From Roseobacter sinensis (GTDB lineage: Bacteria; Pseudomonadota; Alphaproteobacteria; Rhodobacterales; Rhodobacteraceae), in assembly GCF_025755255.1 (NCBI RefSeq), contig NZ_JALIEB010000016.1, positions 1-64,000 on the forward strand: a DNA stretch of 64,000 nucleotides. Direction: 5' to 3'. The translations under genes were made by a program, and so were the position numbers. Below, one piece after another: positions 16,996 to 24,754 of this stretch (position 1 is the stretch's first letter; every line of letters begins with the position of its first letter). The notes under the pieces are model-generated. The model ran no database searches. It was not told where the DNA came from and saw only the letters and a list, made by a program, of their open reading frames with translations.

Positions 16996-17661
16996 TTACT
17001 TCAGGTCGAGCACGACGACGGGACGCGTGGCGTCGCGCATCGTCGGTCCGGTCAGGTCTTGCGTGGCTGCGCCGGAAAGGCGCGCTCGGATGCGATGCAC
17101 CCGGGCGATGTAGTCGCGTGTTTCCGTGAAGGGCGGCACGCCCCCGTATTCTACGACGCGATGCGGACCGGCGTTGTAGGCCGCCAGCGCAAGGTCGATG
17201 TCGTTGAAGGATGCCAGCTGCGCCAAAAGGTACCGTGCTGACCCGTCGAGGTTCTGCGCGATATCGGTTCTGTCTACGCCAAGGTCGTGTGCGGTGGCGG
17301 CCATGAGTTGGCCGAGACCATAAGCGCCTTTGTCACTGATGGCGTCAGGGCGATAAGCGCTTTCAGCTTCGATCAAGGCGCGGAACAGAGCCAGCCAGTC
17401 ATCGGAGCTGATCTCGAGTGCTCGAAGGGCTCGGTTGCGTTCATGTCTTGAAGCTGTCGCATGAATGGCCGCCAGCACATCCGACGGGGCCATGGTTGCA
17501 AAGCTTTGCGAGTGTGTGGGCGGGGGGTTCTTGTCTACCTGGCCGTGAACCGTCCAGCCGTCAGTTGTTCTGACGCTTCCGTCCGCTCCGAAGATCATCG
17601 CCTCCGCCAGGAGCGTCGAAGGGGATAGAGTAGTCGCTGTCAAAACACAGAGTGCGACCAT
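16996..17661 (-). CDS. virB1: VirB1-type lytic transglycosylase
   Basis: 221 residues from the ATG at 17661, which gives a signal peptide (MVALCVLTATTLSPSTLLA). The SLT domain has ALIEAESAY with the catalytic Glu, GAYGLGQLMAATAHDLG, and LALAAYNAGPHRVVEYGG. It opens the peptidoglycan for channel assembly. The 5' end overlaps the preceding unknown gene by about 100 bases; a downstream ATG at 17598 would remove the overlap but also the signal peptide. It is one of two SLT proteins in this operon. Confidence 0.85.
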   Translation of the reverse strand: MVALCVLTATTLSPSTLLAEAMIFGADGSVRTTDGWTVHGQVDKNPPPTHSQSFATMAPSDVLAAIHATASRHERNRALRALEISSDDWLALFRALIEAESAYRPDAISDKGAYGLGQLMAATAHDLGVDRTDIAQNLDGSARYLLAQLASFNDIDLALAAYNAGPHRVVEYGGVPPFTETRDYIARVHRIRARLSGAATQDLTGPTMRDATRPVVVLDLK

Positions 17662-17917
17662 CGCCGAACTCGTGGTGATGTTTGAAGAGGCCGGGCCAGA
17701 TGTTGAAGAGGCGGGGTTCTGGTCCGTAGGGTCCGAACCGTGTCGAGACCAGGATCGCCTCGGGCTCTCCTTCGCGCAGGTAGACACACTGATAGCGGGG
17801 CTTCCCATCGTCCGTGAACTCGACAAGCTCGTACCGACAGCGGAAGTCGACTCCCGACCCGATGAGGTCCTTCACCCCATCAATAGTAATCAAGATTTGG
17901 TCTCTTGCGATCGGCAC
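17561..17917 (-). CDS. Unknown protein at the head of the VirB operon
   Basis: 118 residues, no signal peptide, with a beta-rich pattern (FRCRYELVEFTDDGKPRYQCVYL). It looks like a genuine first gene of the operon, starting 63 bases from a palindromic site at 17980-17996. The last third overlaps the virB1-type gene in another frame; the Gly/Arg-rich end (GGGDDLRSGRKRQNN) may be a by-product of that overlap. No family recognised. Confidence 0.55.
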   Translation of the reverse strand: MPIARDQILITIDGVKDLIGSGVDFRCRYELVEFTDDGKPRYQCVYLREGEPEAILVSTRFGPYGPEPRLFNIWPGLFKHHHEFGDGRTLCFDSDYSIPFDAPGGGDDLRSGRKRQNN

Positions 17918-17979
17918 CGGACTCCCCCACTGGGAGTCCTTCTACTATCGGCAGCATTCCGCAGAAAGCCATCACTCTG

Positions 17980-17996
17980 CAATATATAATATTGCG
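17980..17996. promoter_or_regulatory. Candidate operator/promoter: perfect inverted repeat GCAATAT-ATA-ATATTGC
   Basis: A 17-bp sequence with 7-bp perfect arms lies in the AT-rich divergent spacer between the VirB operon (minus) and the gene at 18046 (plus). It contains TATAAT, a possible plus-strand -10 element, and is extended by an overlapping palindrome, TATTGCGCAATA (17991-18002). A related string, GCAATATACTATA, lies at 20569-20581 upstream of the small XRE regulator. Binding by that regulator is a guess. Confidence 0.45.
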
Positions 17997-18045
17997 CAAT
18001 ACGTATTTTGAGCGAGAATTGGCCTAATCACTTCAGGAGGCCGAT

Positions 18046-18624
18046 ATGAAACACACCCGCCTTGCGTCACTGGCTTTGGCAGCCGGGCTGACGGTCGACG
18101 CCCAGCAAGCCCATGCCTACGATATGGATTGCGCCATCATGCTCTGTATGGCCGGTGGGTTTCCATCGAGTGCTGTGTGTTCCGCCGCCTATGCCGAAAT
18201 GATCCGGCGGATTACGCCCTGGCCGAGCCGGCCACCCTTTGGGGTCTGCACCTATGCTGCCGTTCCGGTCGCTTTGGGTGGACCGGGTGGAGAGGATGCT
18301 CTCGATATTTCGACAGCGGACTACGAATGGCTACGCCGAACGCGCGTGCTTTGGTGGCGCGGTCGATCTTATGAGCCGCGCGATGAGCCACGTCAGTGGG
18401 ACTGGTCCATCAGATCCTGCGATCATGAAAACAAGAACTGTCATTACATCGTGCGCGTCTATGGCTCACATTCGCCTTGGCCGGCTTCGTTCGCGTCGGA
18501 AAACGGCCAGGACATCCCGACACCCGGTTCGGGTGGGCTTTGGGCCTTCTACAGCAGGGCCGTCATGATGGAGTATGGCGATTACGACGGCGCCATGGAT
18601 TACACCGATTGGGTCAGATACTGA
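18046..18624 (+). CDS. Secreted Cys/Trp-rich protein of unknown function
   Basis: 192 residues with a signal peptide (MKHTRLASLALAAGLTVDAQQAHA). The mature part starts YDMDCAIMLCMAGGFPSSAVC, a cysteine-rich segment, and is rich in Trp and Tyr later (VLWWRGRSYEP, RQWDWSIRSCDHENKNCHY). AGGAGG precedes the ATG by 6 bases. It is transcribed divergently from the VirB operon. Proteins of this kind are frequent beside plasmid VirB operons in Rhodobacteraceae as I recall, but the function is unknown; surface exposure or transfer-related roles are possible. Confidence 0.7.
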   Translation: MKHTRLASLALAAGLTVDAQQAHAYDMDCAIMLCMAGGFPSSAVCSAAYAEMIRRITPWPSRPPFGVCTYAAVPVALGGPGGEDALDISTADYEWLRRTRVLWWRGRSYEPRDEPRQWDWSIRSCDHENKNCHYIVRVYGSHSPWPASFASENGQDIPTPGSGGLWAFYSRAVMMEYGDYDGAMDYTDWVRY

Positions 18625-18639
18625 GGCTTCGTTCGGTAA

Positions 18640-19218
18640 CTACAGGTATTCAATATCGGCACGGGCTTGCGCCGCCAGTTTCGACAGGCCATGCCGGGTC
18701 AGGTCGAGCAGGAACTTGGACGGCGTCATCGGCGGGTTTTCATACCTTTTTCTCACGCGGCGGAGTGCACGTGCGCCGCCGGATGGATACAGGTCGTAGG
18801 TATTGGCGAGCATGTCATCCGCGCCGAGCGTTTCGACGCCATAGTCGTCGAGAATTTCGCTTGGGAAGTCTCGATGGTTTTCTGTCACAATAACCTGTGC
18901 CGAGCATCGGATCGCTGCCGCGAGAACGTGTCTGTCGTCCGGGTCCGGCAGGTCCAGACCAGCAATCAAGGGCTGGTATCCGGTCACGAAGCATTCTTCG
19001 AAGGTCTCTCTGATCGCGGCTTCCTGCTGGCGAATGCTCTCTTCGAGATGTGGTTTGAGCGCGATCAGGTTGCGTGTCCATTCGTCGAGAATCTCATCGG
19101 TGACCCTGGCCCGAAACAGGCCTTCTTGTGTGAACGTCAAGAGGACGTCCCGAACCCGGAACGGAAACAGGACGTTGGCATCGAGGACAACCACGAAGGG
19201 GTTGGCCACAAAGCTCAT
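18640..19218 (-). CDS. PIN-domain toxin
   Basis: 192 residues. VVVLDANVLFP carries the first acidic residue of a PIN nuclease, a conserved Glu/Asp follows in the ARVTDEILDEW region, and DLPDPDDRHVLAAAIRC carries the C-terminal acidic cluster. PIN proteins of toxin-antitoxin modules cleave RNA. At 192 residues it is longer than VapC (about 130), matching the larger PIN_3-type toxins. The ATG overlaps the stop of the upstream antitoxin-type gene (ATGA). Confidence 0.8.
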   Translation of the reverse strand: MSFVANPFVVVLDANVLFPFRVRDVLLTFTQEGLFRARVTDEILDEWTRNLIALKPHLEESIRQQEAAIRETFEECFVTGYQPLIAGLDLPDPDDRHVLAAAIRCSAQVIVTENHRDFPSEILDDYGVETLGADDMLANTYDLYPSGGARALRRVRKRYENPPMTPSKFLLDLTRHGLSKLAAQARADIEYL

Positions 19219-19679
19219 GCGTTGTCGAACTCCTGACCCAATCGCGCAAGGTCGCGCATCGCCTGCTCCTGGCGCCGCTCTTTCTCTTCCCGGTATTGCA
19301 TGAGCGCCGTCAGAGGCACGCGCCGGTGCTTGCCGACCTCTTCAAATCGGATCTTCCCCTCCTTGAGCAACTTCGTGAGATGAGGGCGGGACACGTTCAG
19401 CATGTCGGCGGCCTCTTGGGTTGTGAGCATGGTGCCGACCGGAACGAGCGTGACCATGTTGCCATTGCTCACATGGCCGAGCAGTTCGATGATCAGTTTT
19501 CCAACCTCTGGCGCGATGGAGACCGGATCTCCGTTCTCTCCCGAGACTTTCAAGCCTCCGTCCAGTTCCATAGCCACGGCGATGGCTGTCGCAGCATGCG
19601 CGGCACTGTCGATTTCTTCTGGGGTCGGCGGGCGCTCCATAAGCCCGCTCTGGGCTGGTCTTTCCGCGGTATCGGCCAT
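19215..19679 (-). CDS. HTH (excisionase-type) antitoxin partner of the PIN toxin
   Basis: 154 residues from the ATG at 19679, preceded by GAGGAG. Residues around 95-140 form an excisionase-type helix-turn-helix (LTTQEAADMLNVSRPHLTKLL, then FEEVGKHRRVPL). The C-terminal Glu/Arg/Gln-rich helix would bind the toxin. It is encoded before and coupled to the PIN gene, as expected for an antitoxin that also represses the operon. The N-terminal 90 residues are not recognised. Confidence 0.78.
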   Translation of the reverse strand: MADTAERPAQSGLMERPPTPEEIDSAAHAATAIAVAMELDGGLKVSGENGDPVSIAPEVGKLIIELLGHVSNGNMVTLVPVGTMLTTQEAADMLNVSRPHLTKLLKEGKIRFEEVGKHRRVPLTALMQYREEKERRQEQAMRDLARLGQEFDNA

Positions 19680-19837
19680 GGTTTTTCTCCTCGATTCACC
19701 CCTTAGATGTACCCAGGGAGTCACGCATGCAATAGAAATAAACGGAATAAGTGAAATAAGTGTAACGATTTCGATAGACAGGTCGCGCCATCGAGTGTAA
19801 ACAAAACAGGAACAGAATCGCCTTACGGAGTAGTATC

Positions 19838-20086
19838 ATGGGCAAGAACACGAAACGCACCTCGCGCAAAGTCGCATCGCAGGCAGCGGCCACGCTAAGC
19901 GACCCGAACGCCTCCGCAACCGCCAAGAGCCTAGCGGCATCGGCGCTGGCGCAGTCCGGGACTGGTAAACAGACGGGGGCGGCGATGGAGGACAAAGCCT
20001 CCAAGGTCCTGCAAAGCGAAAAGTACAGCAGTGACACGAAATCGTTGGCAGGAACGGTTCTCTCGCAATCGAACAAGGCGCGCTAG
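19838..20086 (+). CDS. Small Ala/Ser-rich protein with internal repeat
   Basis: 82 residues. Two similar units are visible: VASQAAATLSDPNAS-ATAKSLAASALAQS and DKASKVLQSEKYSSDTKSLAGTVLSQS, sharing the spacing of KSLA and QS. Related short proteins (K-x-A-S-x-A-A-x-x-L-S-D-P) are common next to mobile genes; no function is known to me. It stands alone on the plus strand between the toxin-antitoxin operon and the small regulator. Confidence 0.65.
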   Translation: MGKNTKRTSRKVASQAAATLSDPNASATAKSLAASALAQSGTGKQTGAAMEDKASKVLQSEKYSSDTKSLAGTVLSQSNKAR

Positions 20087-20087
20087 A

Positions 20088-20285
20088 CTAGGCGGGTCCG
20101 GATCTATCGAGATCGATATCTCTTTCGATGATATTGACTACGCAAATCTCCTCGGGCCTTACGAGCCAGACCCGCGTGCGGTCGCCGGTGTTCCAGAGAT
20201 GCTCTTGCCAGACGACAAGTTCTGACCCGTTCACGATTGCTACGCCTTCGCGCACGGGCACGCCTTTGAGCGGACGATCATCCAC
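20088..20285 (-). CDS. Small unknown protein downstream of the XRE regulator
   Basis: 65 residues (MDDRPLKGVPVREGVAIVNG). It is beta-rich and ends in an acidic/hydrophobic stretch (EICVVNIIERDIDLD). It follows the XRE-type regulator by 33 bases on the same strand, so they may form a two-gene unit. No family recognised; short length limits confidence. Confidence 0.4.
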   Translation of the reverse strand: MDDRPLKGVPVREGVAIVNGSELVVWQEHLWNTGDRTRVWLVRPEEICVVNIIERDIDLDRSGPA

Positions 20286-20318
20286 CCGCCATCCCGGAGC
20301 AGGGTGTCGTCCGGCCTC

Positions 20319-20531
20319 CTAGCTGCGGGGTTTGAGAAGTTCCGAAGGATCGATGTTCAGAGCTTGGGCGATCTTTTCGAGCGTTGTCAGCGAAGCGGAA
20401 TACTTGGCGTTTTCGATCTTGCCGACATAGCCGCGGTTCACACTTGCACGATGCGCCAATTCCTCCTGGCTGATGCCCTTGGCGCGCCGGGCATCTTGAA
20501 GATTCAGACCTACTCGTTCCTTCAAATTCAT
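20319..20531 (-). CDS. XRE-family helix-turn-helix regulator
   Basis: 70 residues, nearly all one HTH_3 domain: LQDARRAKGISQEELAHRAS, RGYVGKIENAKYSASLTTLE, KIAQALNIDPSELL. It is a single-domain DNA-binding protein of the type that represses plasmid or phage operons. An AT-rich element (20569-20581) related to the palindrome before the VirB operon lies about 40 bases upstream of its start, suggesting autoregulation. Confidence 0.85.
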   Translation of the reverse strand: MNLKERVGLNLQDARRAKGISQEELAHRASVNRGYVGKIENAKYSASLTTLEKIAQALNIDPSELLKPRS

Positions 20532-21473
20532 GACCGAAGCTCGGCCATGATGTGGCGTATTTAACCACGCAATATACTATACATTCGACGATGAAGCGGC
20601 TGATACTGTGTGATTTTCTGTTTCTAAAGGTGTCGATCAAGCTCGCCATTTGATTGAATAAGATAGCATGGTGACTTCATGCAGCGAGGCGGAGTGGTCC
20701 TGTTGGGCAGAGTTTTGCCCATCGTCGCGGCTGAGGCAGGGGTGCGTCGCAATGTGAACTCTCGCTGAAGTGCACTTCCTGATATGTCGTTTTACTCCAA
20801 TCGGTTCTGGATCTCCATCAGCTTGGTTTCGAAGATCTCCGCCGGGGTGTGGTAGCCGAGGCATTTGCGCGGCGTAGAATTGAGGCGATGGCAAATCGAC
20901 CTCAAATATCGATTTGTCAGCGCTGTCGGTGTGGTTGATCTGGGGAGGTACTTCCGTAGCCTGTTGTTCGTGTTCTCGACCGTGCCTTTCTGGTAAGGCG
21001 CTTGCGGATCACAAAACCATGCATCCGCGCCGATCCCGGCCTTGAGATGTTTCCAGGCCGAGAACTCGGTGCCGCGGTCGAAGGTGATCGATTGACGCGC
21101 ATCAGCGGGCAGGGGGGCCAGGCCTTGGATCAACGCCTCCATGATCGGTTTGGATTGGCGATCCTCGTTGCGCATGACGACAGCATAGCGGCTGACACGC
21201 TCGACCAGGGACGTGACATTCACCTTCCCATGCTCTTTGCGGAACATCATCAAATCGCATTCCCAGTGGCCGAACTCAGCGCGTTCAGAGATACGCTCGG
21301 GTCTATGGGACAGGCTTTGCGTGTCGAAGATGCGGGTTCTGTTTTGCCTACGGTAACCACGCGGCCTTCGGCGACGGCGATGCTCGGGCAGGTGCCGGTA
21401 GAACTGCTCCTCGCGACCGTCCTTGGAGTAAGCGAAACGATAGATTGTCTCGTGACTGACGCGGATCGGATGT

Positions 21474-21481
21474 CGTTCTAG
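21474..21481. repeat. 8-bp target-site duplication (CGTTCTAG) of the IS256 element
   Basis: CGTTCTAG is present at 21474-21481 and again at 22800-22807, directly flanking the IS256 terminal repeats. An 8-bp duplication is usual for the IS256 family. Confidence 0.9.
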
Positions 21482-22799
21482 GGTAGTGTCAAAGATCTTT
21501 CGCACTTTTGATTTTCACGCGACGACGGCTCCTTGGGTTTGATCCGCGAATAGCGGGGTCATGTTCATGTACTTGCGGGTCGACCAATGTGTCCCTGCGA
21601 TGTGGCGCAGGCGCGCCGCGGCCAGGTTCAGGCAGGACTTTCCATCCGGGAATGCGCCAACGACGCGTGTGCGTCGTCTGATCTCACGCATGATCCGTTC
21701 GAGTGGGTTGTTGGTCCTGAGCTTGATCCAATGGCTGTCGGGGAAGCCGTAGTACGCCAGCGTCTCGTGGCCGTGCTTTTCGAGCAGTTCGGCGGCCTTG
21801 GCCAGCTTCATGGCGCGCAGATCGGCGATCACCGCCTGCATCTTCTCAGCCGCGGCCTTGCGGTCCTCCTGGGCGTGGATGGCTTTCAGCATCTTCGACA
21901 CGTCCCGTACCTTGCCAGAAGGCACGAGGCCGAAGACGTTCCGGTAAAAGTGCACCACGCAGCGTTGCCACCGGGCGTCCGACAGAAACTCGGCAGCACT
22001 CTCCACGAGCCCGCGGCAGGCGTCAGAGACGACGAGTTGCACGCCTGACAGGCCGCGATCCACGAGGTGCCGCAGGAATGCCGACCAGCCCGACTTGTCT
22101 TCCTTAGGGCCTTCCATGATGCCCAGAATCTCCCGATAGCCGTCCGTGGTGACGCCGATAGCCACCAGAAGAGAGACGTTGCGCACCTCGCCCGCCCATG
22201 AGCGCTTCATCACGATGCCATCCAAGAAGACGTACGGGTGATCCCCCTCGATCGGCCGGTGCCGCCATTCGTCTATCTTGGCGTAAATCTTCTTGTTGAG
22301 ATTGCTCACTGTGCCCGGGCTGACACGCGTGCCCCAGAGCGCCTCGGTGATGTCCTCGACGCGGCGGACTGAAACGCCGGCGAGATACATCTCGATCATG
22401 GCCTCTTCCACGCTGCTCTCGCGGCGTTTATACCGCTCGATGATGGCCGTCTCGAAGGTCTGCTTGCGCAGCTTCGGCATCTTCAGCTTCACCGGTCCGG
22501 CCTTCGTGTCCAGCGACCGCTCGTAGCTACCGGCGCGGGTGTCTTTGCGACCCTCGTTCCGCTCATACTTGCTCGCGCCGCACAAACGGTCGGCTTCCGC
22601 ATCAAACATCGCGTTCAAGGCCTCCTCGACGGTGCCGCGCACCATCTCCCCAAGGTGATCGCGAATGCGCGCCTCGTCGATCTGTATCACTTGCCCAATC
22701 GGTTTGGGCTTCTCATTCTCATCCATTCTTTGCTCCTCTCGGACAGTGTGAAAGGAGCCGTCATCACGGTCAATTGTGCGAAAAACTCTTTACGTTATC
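21482..22799 (-). mobile_element. Complete IS256-family insertion sequence (1318 bp)
   Basis: The left end starts GGTAGTGTCAAAGATC and the right end, reverse complemented, starts GATAACGTAAAGAG; both reach TTTCGCAC at bases 17-24, forming imperfect inverted repeats. Flanked by CGTTCTAG duplications. It contains one intact transposase gene, so it is the more recent of the two nested elements and may be active. Confidence 0.92.
21515..22726 (-). CDS. IS256-family (mutator type) transposase
   Basis: 403 residues. The Transposase_mut family is recognised by MVRGTVEEALNAMFDAEADRL near the start, YVFLDGIVMKRSW with the first catalytic Asp, VVSDACRGLVES with the second, and LRTNNPLERIMREIRRRTRVVGAFPDG with the C-terminal Glu region. 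Length is typical and no frame breaks are seen. Confidence 0.95.
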   Translation of the reverse strand: MDENEKPKPIGQVIQIDEARIRDHLGEMVRGTVEEALNAMFDAEADRLCGASKYERNEGRKDTRAGSYERSLDTKAGPVKLKMPKLRKQTFETAIIERYKRRESSVEEAMIEMYLAGVSVRRVEDITEALWGTRVSPGTVSNLNKKIYAKIDEWRHRPIEGDHPYVFLDGIVMKRSWAGEVRNVSLLVAIGVTTDGYREILGIMEGPKEDKSGWSAFLRHLVDRGLSGVQLVVSDACRGLVESAAEFLSDARWQRCVVHFYRNVFGLVPSGKVRDVSKMLKAIHAQEDRKAAAEKMQAVIADLRAMKLAKAAELLEKHGHETLAYYGFPDSHWIKLRTNNPLERIMREIRRRTRVVGAFPDGKSCLNLAAARLRHIAGTHWSTRKYMNMTPLFADQTQGAVVA

Positions 22800-23330
22800 C
22801 GTTCTAGCCGCATGCGTCCCGCTATCTGTTCAGGAGACCATCCGGCCTTCAGTCGATCTTCGATGGCTTCCTTCAGTTCTGGATGCACGATCATCTTCCG
22901 ATGGATCGCACGGCGCGCCTCATATTTGTTCTGAGCGACAAGCGCGTGATAGCCGTTCAGCTCCGGCAATTCGGTGTCCGTGTACTGGTTCCGTTTGATA
23001 TCGCGGTAGATGGTTGAAGCGTCACGGCCCAACCGATCTGCTATCTCGGCAATTGGCATTTTGGCCCCAAGCCAGCTAGCCAGCTTGCGGCGTTCATCCA
23101 GTCTCAGGTGAGAGTAGTGGGTTCCCATTCTTCGTACTCCATGCAACGTTCTGTTTTAATACAGAATTTGCACTTCGTTTGTGAATCCACCGCTACAGTG
23201 TTCTGAGTCCGATAAGGTTTATTATGTTCATTCTAATTTAAATGCACTGTTCTGGACTACGTCTACCGTCGCACATCAAACGGCAACTCTGGCACCCGAA
23301 GCACAGGCCCGCAAACTGCGGATTGTAACG

Positions 23331-23828
23331 CTATGGTCTCCGACTGAGCCAGTCAAACTCAGTGTCACCGACACAGTTAATGATCCTCCATAATCTGATT
23401 TTGGTATTTGTCGCCGCAGTGCCATACGCTTCTCTATCGAGCACTGAAAGCGTAATTGCGTATGAAGGATACTCAAAGGATATTGCATGTAGAGACCACC
23501 GATTGACGGTCACACAGATCAATTTTTCAATAGAAGAACAATCGAAGGTGAACGGGTAGAGAAATCCGGTATGAGGTTCATACTCAATAGTTGCGGTTGC
23601 ATCAGTCATTGTGAGTGTTGCCATCAACTGTGGGCCACCTCGTTCCTGAAGCTCCAACCGACAAACCGTGTCGGCAAGCAATGGCCCAGCACTAGCTACA
23701 AGTGCAAAGATCAGAATGCTAGTTTTTGTCACACCCAAGATCTTTCCTTTTTGCGAAATTCTTGCATCGCCATTTACCTTGCGCCTCATTGAAGCAGAGC
23801 CATAGTCTGCATTTACCTGACTCGTCAT
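23331..23828 (-). CDS. Unknown exported protein
   Basis: 165 residues from the first ATG. A hydrophobic stretch (SILIFALVASAGPLLA) around residues 37-52 would be a signal peptide, so a start at M14 (23789) or at a GTG near 23732 is also possible. The mature part is beta-rich with four cysteines (TVCRLELQ, FDCSSIEKLICV, INCVG). The region is more AT-rich than the flanking denitrification genes, suggesting separate origin. No family recognised. Confidence 0.5.
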   Translation of the reverse strand: MTSQVNADYGSASMRRKVNGDARISQKGKILGVTKTSILIFALVASAGPLLADTVCRLELQERGGPQLMATLTMTDATATIEYEPHTGFLYPFTFDCSSIEKLICVTVNRWSLHAISFEYPSYAITLSVLDREAYGTAATNTKIRLWRIINCVGDTEFDWLSRRP

Positions 23829-23882
23829 GTTTCAAAGTCTTGCCACGATTATTCCAAGCAGTTCGAGGCCTCGGTGACGTGG

Positions 23883-24062
23883 TTAGATTTCTGGCGTTTT
23901 CTGACACCCCATACATTTGCGAAGGTCAGCCTTAAAAAGTGCATCGTCAACGCCATGTTCTTTGCTGGCGTCTTCGACCGTGTGAAAAGAACTCACCATG
24001 CAACCGACGCACAACATTTTATACTTAATGAAAACTGGAATTGTTTGCGGCCATTGCGTCAT
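23883..24062 (-). CDS. DUF1858-like CxxC redox protein
   Basis: 59 residues from the ATG at 24062 (an upstream ATG at 24113 gives 76). The core LCVGCMVSSFHTVEDASKEHGVDDALF resembles DUF1858 small proteins, which carry a CxxC pair and are annotated as hybrid-cluster-associated redox disulphide proteins. A second CxxC (CMGC) lies near the C-terminus. Such proteins occur near nitrogen-oxide metabolism genes, which fits the nos cluster about 5 kb away, though they are separated by an exporter operon. Confidence 0.6.
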   Translation of the reverse strand: MTQWPQTIPVFIKYKMLCVGCMVSSFHTVEDASKEHGVDDALFKADLRKCMGCQKTPEI

Positions 24063-24340
24063 CAGCGCGCATAGCGAGAGATCATTCAGGTCGTCACATT
24101 TGGGCCTTTGCATATCAGCCTCACGAGTGCCTAAACTTTCATCCTAACGGAATCGGTCGCAGCGTCTTTGCGCTAGCACAAACTCGCTGTCACAAGCATA
24201 TTTCAAACCTTAGCTCGGAAGATGCGGGTGTTCCCGCCGTAGCTTTAGCATTCCCAAGATCGATTGCGCTTTTGCAGCAACATGCATGGAGCCAGTTCAC
24301 CTAACACCGGGCACCAAGCGTTGAAGCGAATGAACTTAAT

Positions 24341-24754
24341 TCACTCTGCGATGTGTTGTTTAGCAAGAATGGCCCTGCCTGCGATGATGGCAATGGCCAC
24401 CCAAACGATGAGGCGCAAGGTCATCGCGCCCACCGTGCGCATCTCGAAGGCTCCACCCCCATAGATGTGCAGACCAAAAAGTGCGAACACAGCCGCGATC
24501 GAGACAGCTATTGTGATAGCGATCCAAACCGCCCAGCGACGCAACATCGCTATCCCAACGCCAGCCAGAACATAGACAAACCCCGATAGAAAATTGAACC
24601 ACAATACGAAGTAAACCGCGTTGCCAGCTGCTGCCTGCGCAGCTTCACCACCGAAAAGCACTCGGCCACCGGACAGTATCGTCAGAACTCCAAAGACAAT
24701 GGCGACGCCTGCAGCAGTTTTCATTGGCCAATTTCTGTTTGAAAGGTTCTTCAC
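24341..24754 (-). CDS. Four-helix membrane protein at the end of an exporter operon
   Basis: 137 residues with about four hydrophobic helices (AAGVAIVFGVLTILSGGRVLF, AVYFVLWFNFLSGFVYVLAGVG, AVWIAITIAVSIAAVFALFG, IVWVAIAIIAGRAIL). Its start overlaps the ABC ATPase stop by 4 bases, so it is co-translated with the exporter. Function unknown; it may be an accessory of the transporter. Confidence 0.7.
   Translation of the reverse strand: MKNLSNRNWPMKTAAGVAIVFGVLTILSGGRVLFGGEAAQAAAGNAVYFVLWFNFLSGFVYVLAGVGIAMLRRWAVWIAITIAVSIAAVFALFGLHIYGGGAFEMRTVGAMTLRLIVWVAIAIIAGRAILAKQHIAE

Larger units (their letters stand above)
20792..23146 (-). pseudogene. IS30-family transposase, disrupted by IS256 insertion
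   Basis: The N-terminal part (22801-23146) holds the IS30 helix-turn-helix (LDERRKLASWLGAKMPIAEI, LGRDASTIYRDIKRN). The C-terminal part (20792-21481) holds the DDE core (FGHWECDLMMF, ITFDRGTEFSAW, CDPQAPYQKGTVENTNNRLR). Removing the insert and one copy of the 8-bp duplication restores a continuous frame across the junction (RMRLER-HPIRVSHETIYRF). The gene was therefore intact until the IS256 element landed and is inactive now. Confidence 0.9.
20767..23176 (-). mobile_element. IS30-family element, interrupted by an IS256-family insertion
   Basis: The ends are approximate. GAAGTGCA at 20767 matches the reverse complement of TGCACTTC ending at 23176, with further partial matches inward (CTG at similar spacing). 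The element holds an IS30 transposase gene split by the IS256 insertion at 21482-22799. No clear short target duplication could be assigned. Without the insert it would be about 1.1 kb, normal for IS30. Confidence 0.75.

Noticed and set aside
19696-20076. 126-codon minus-strand frame
   Set aside because: Mirrors the small Ala/Ser-rich gene at 19838 on the other strand and crosses the antitoxin promoter region.
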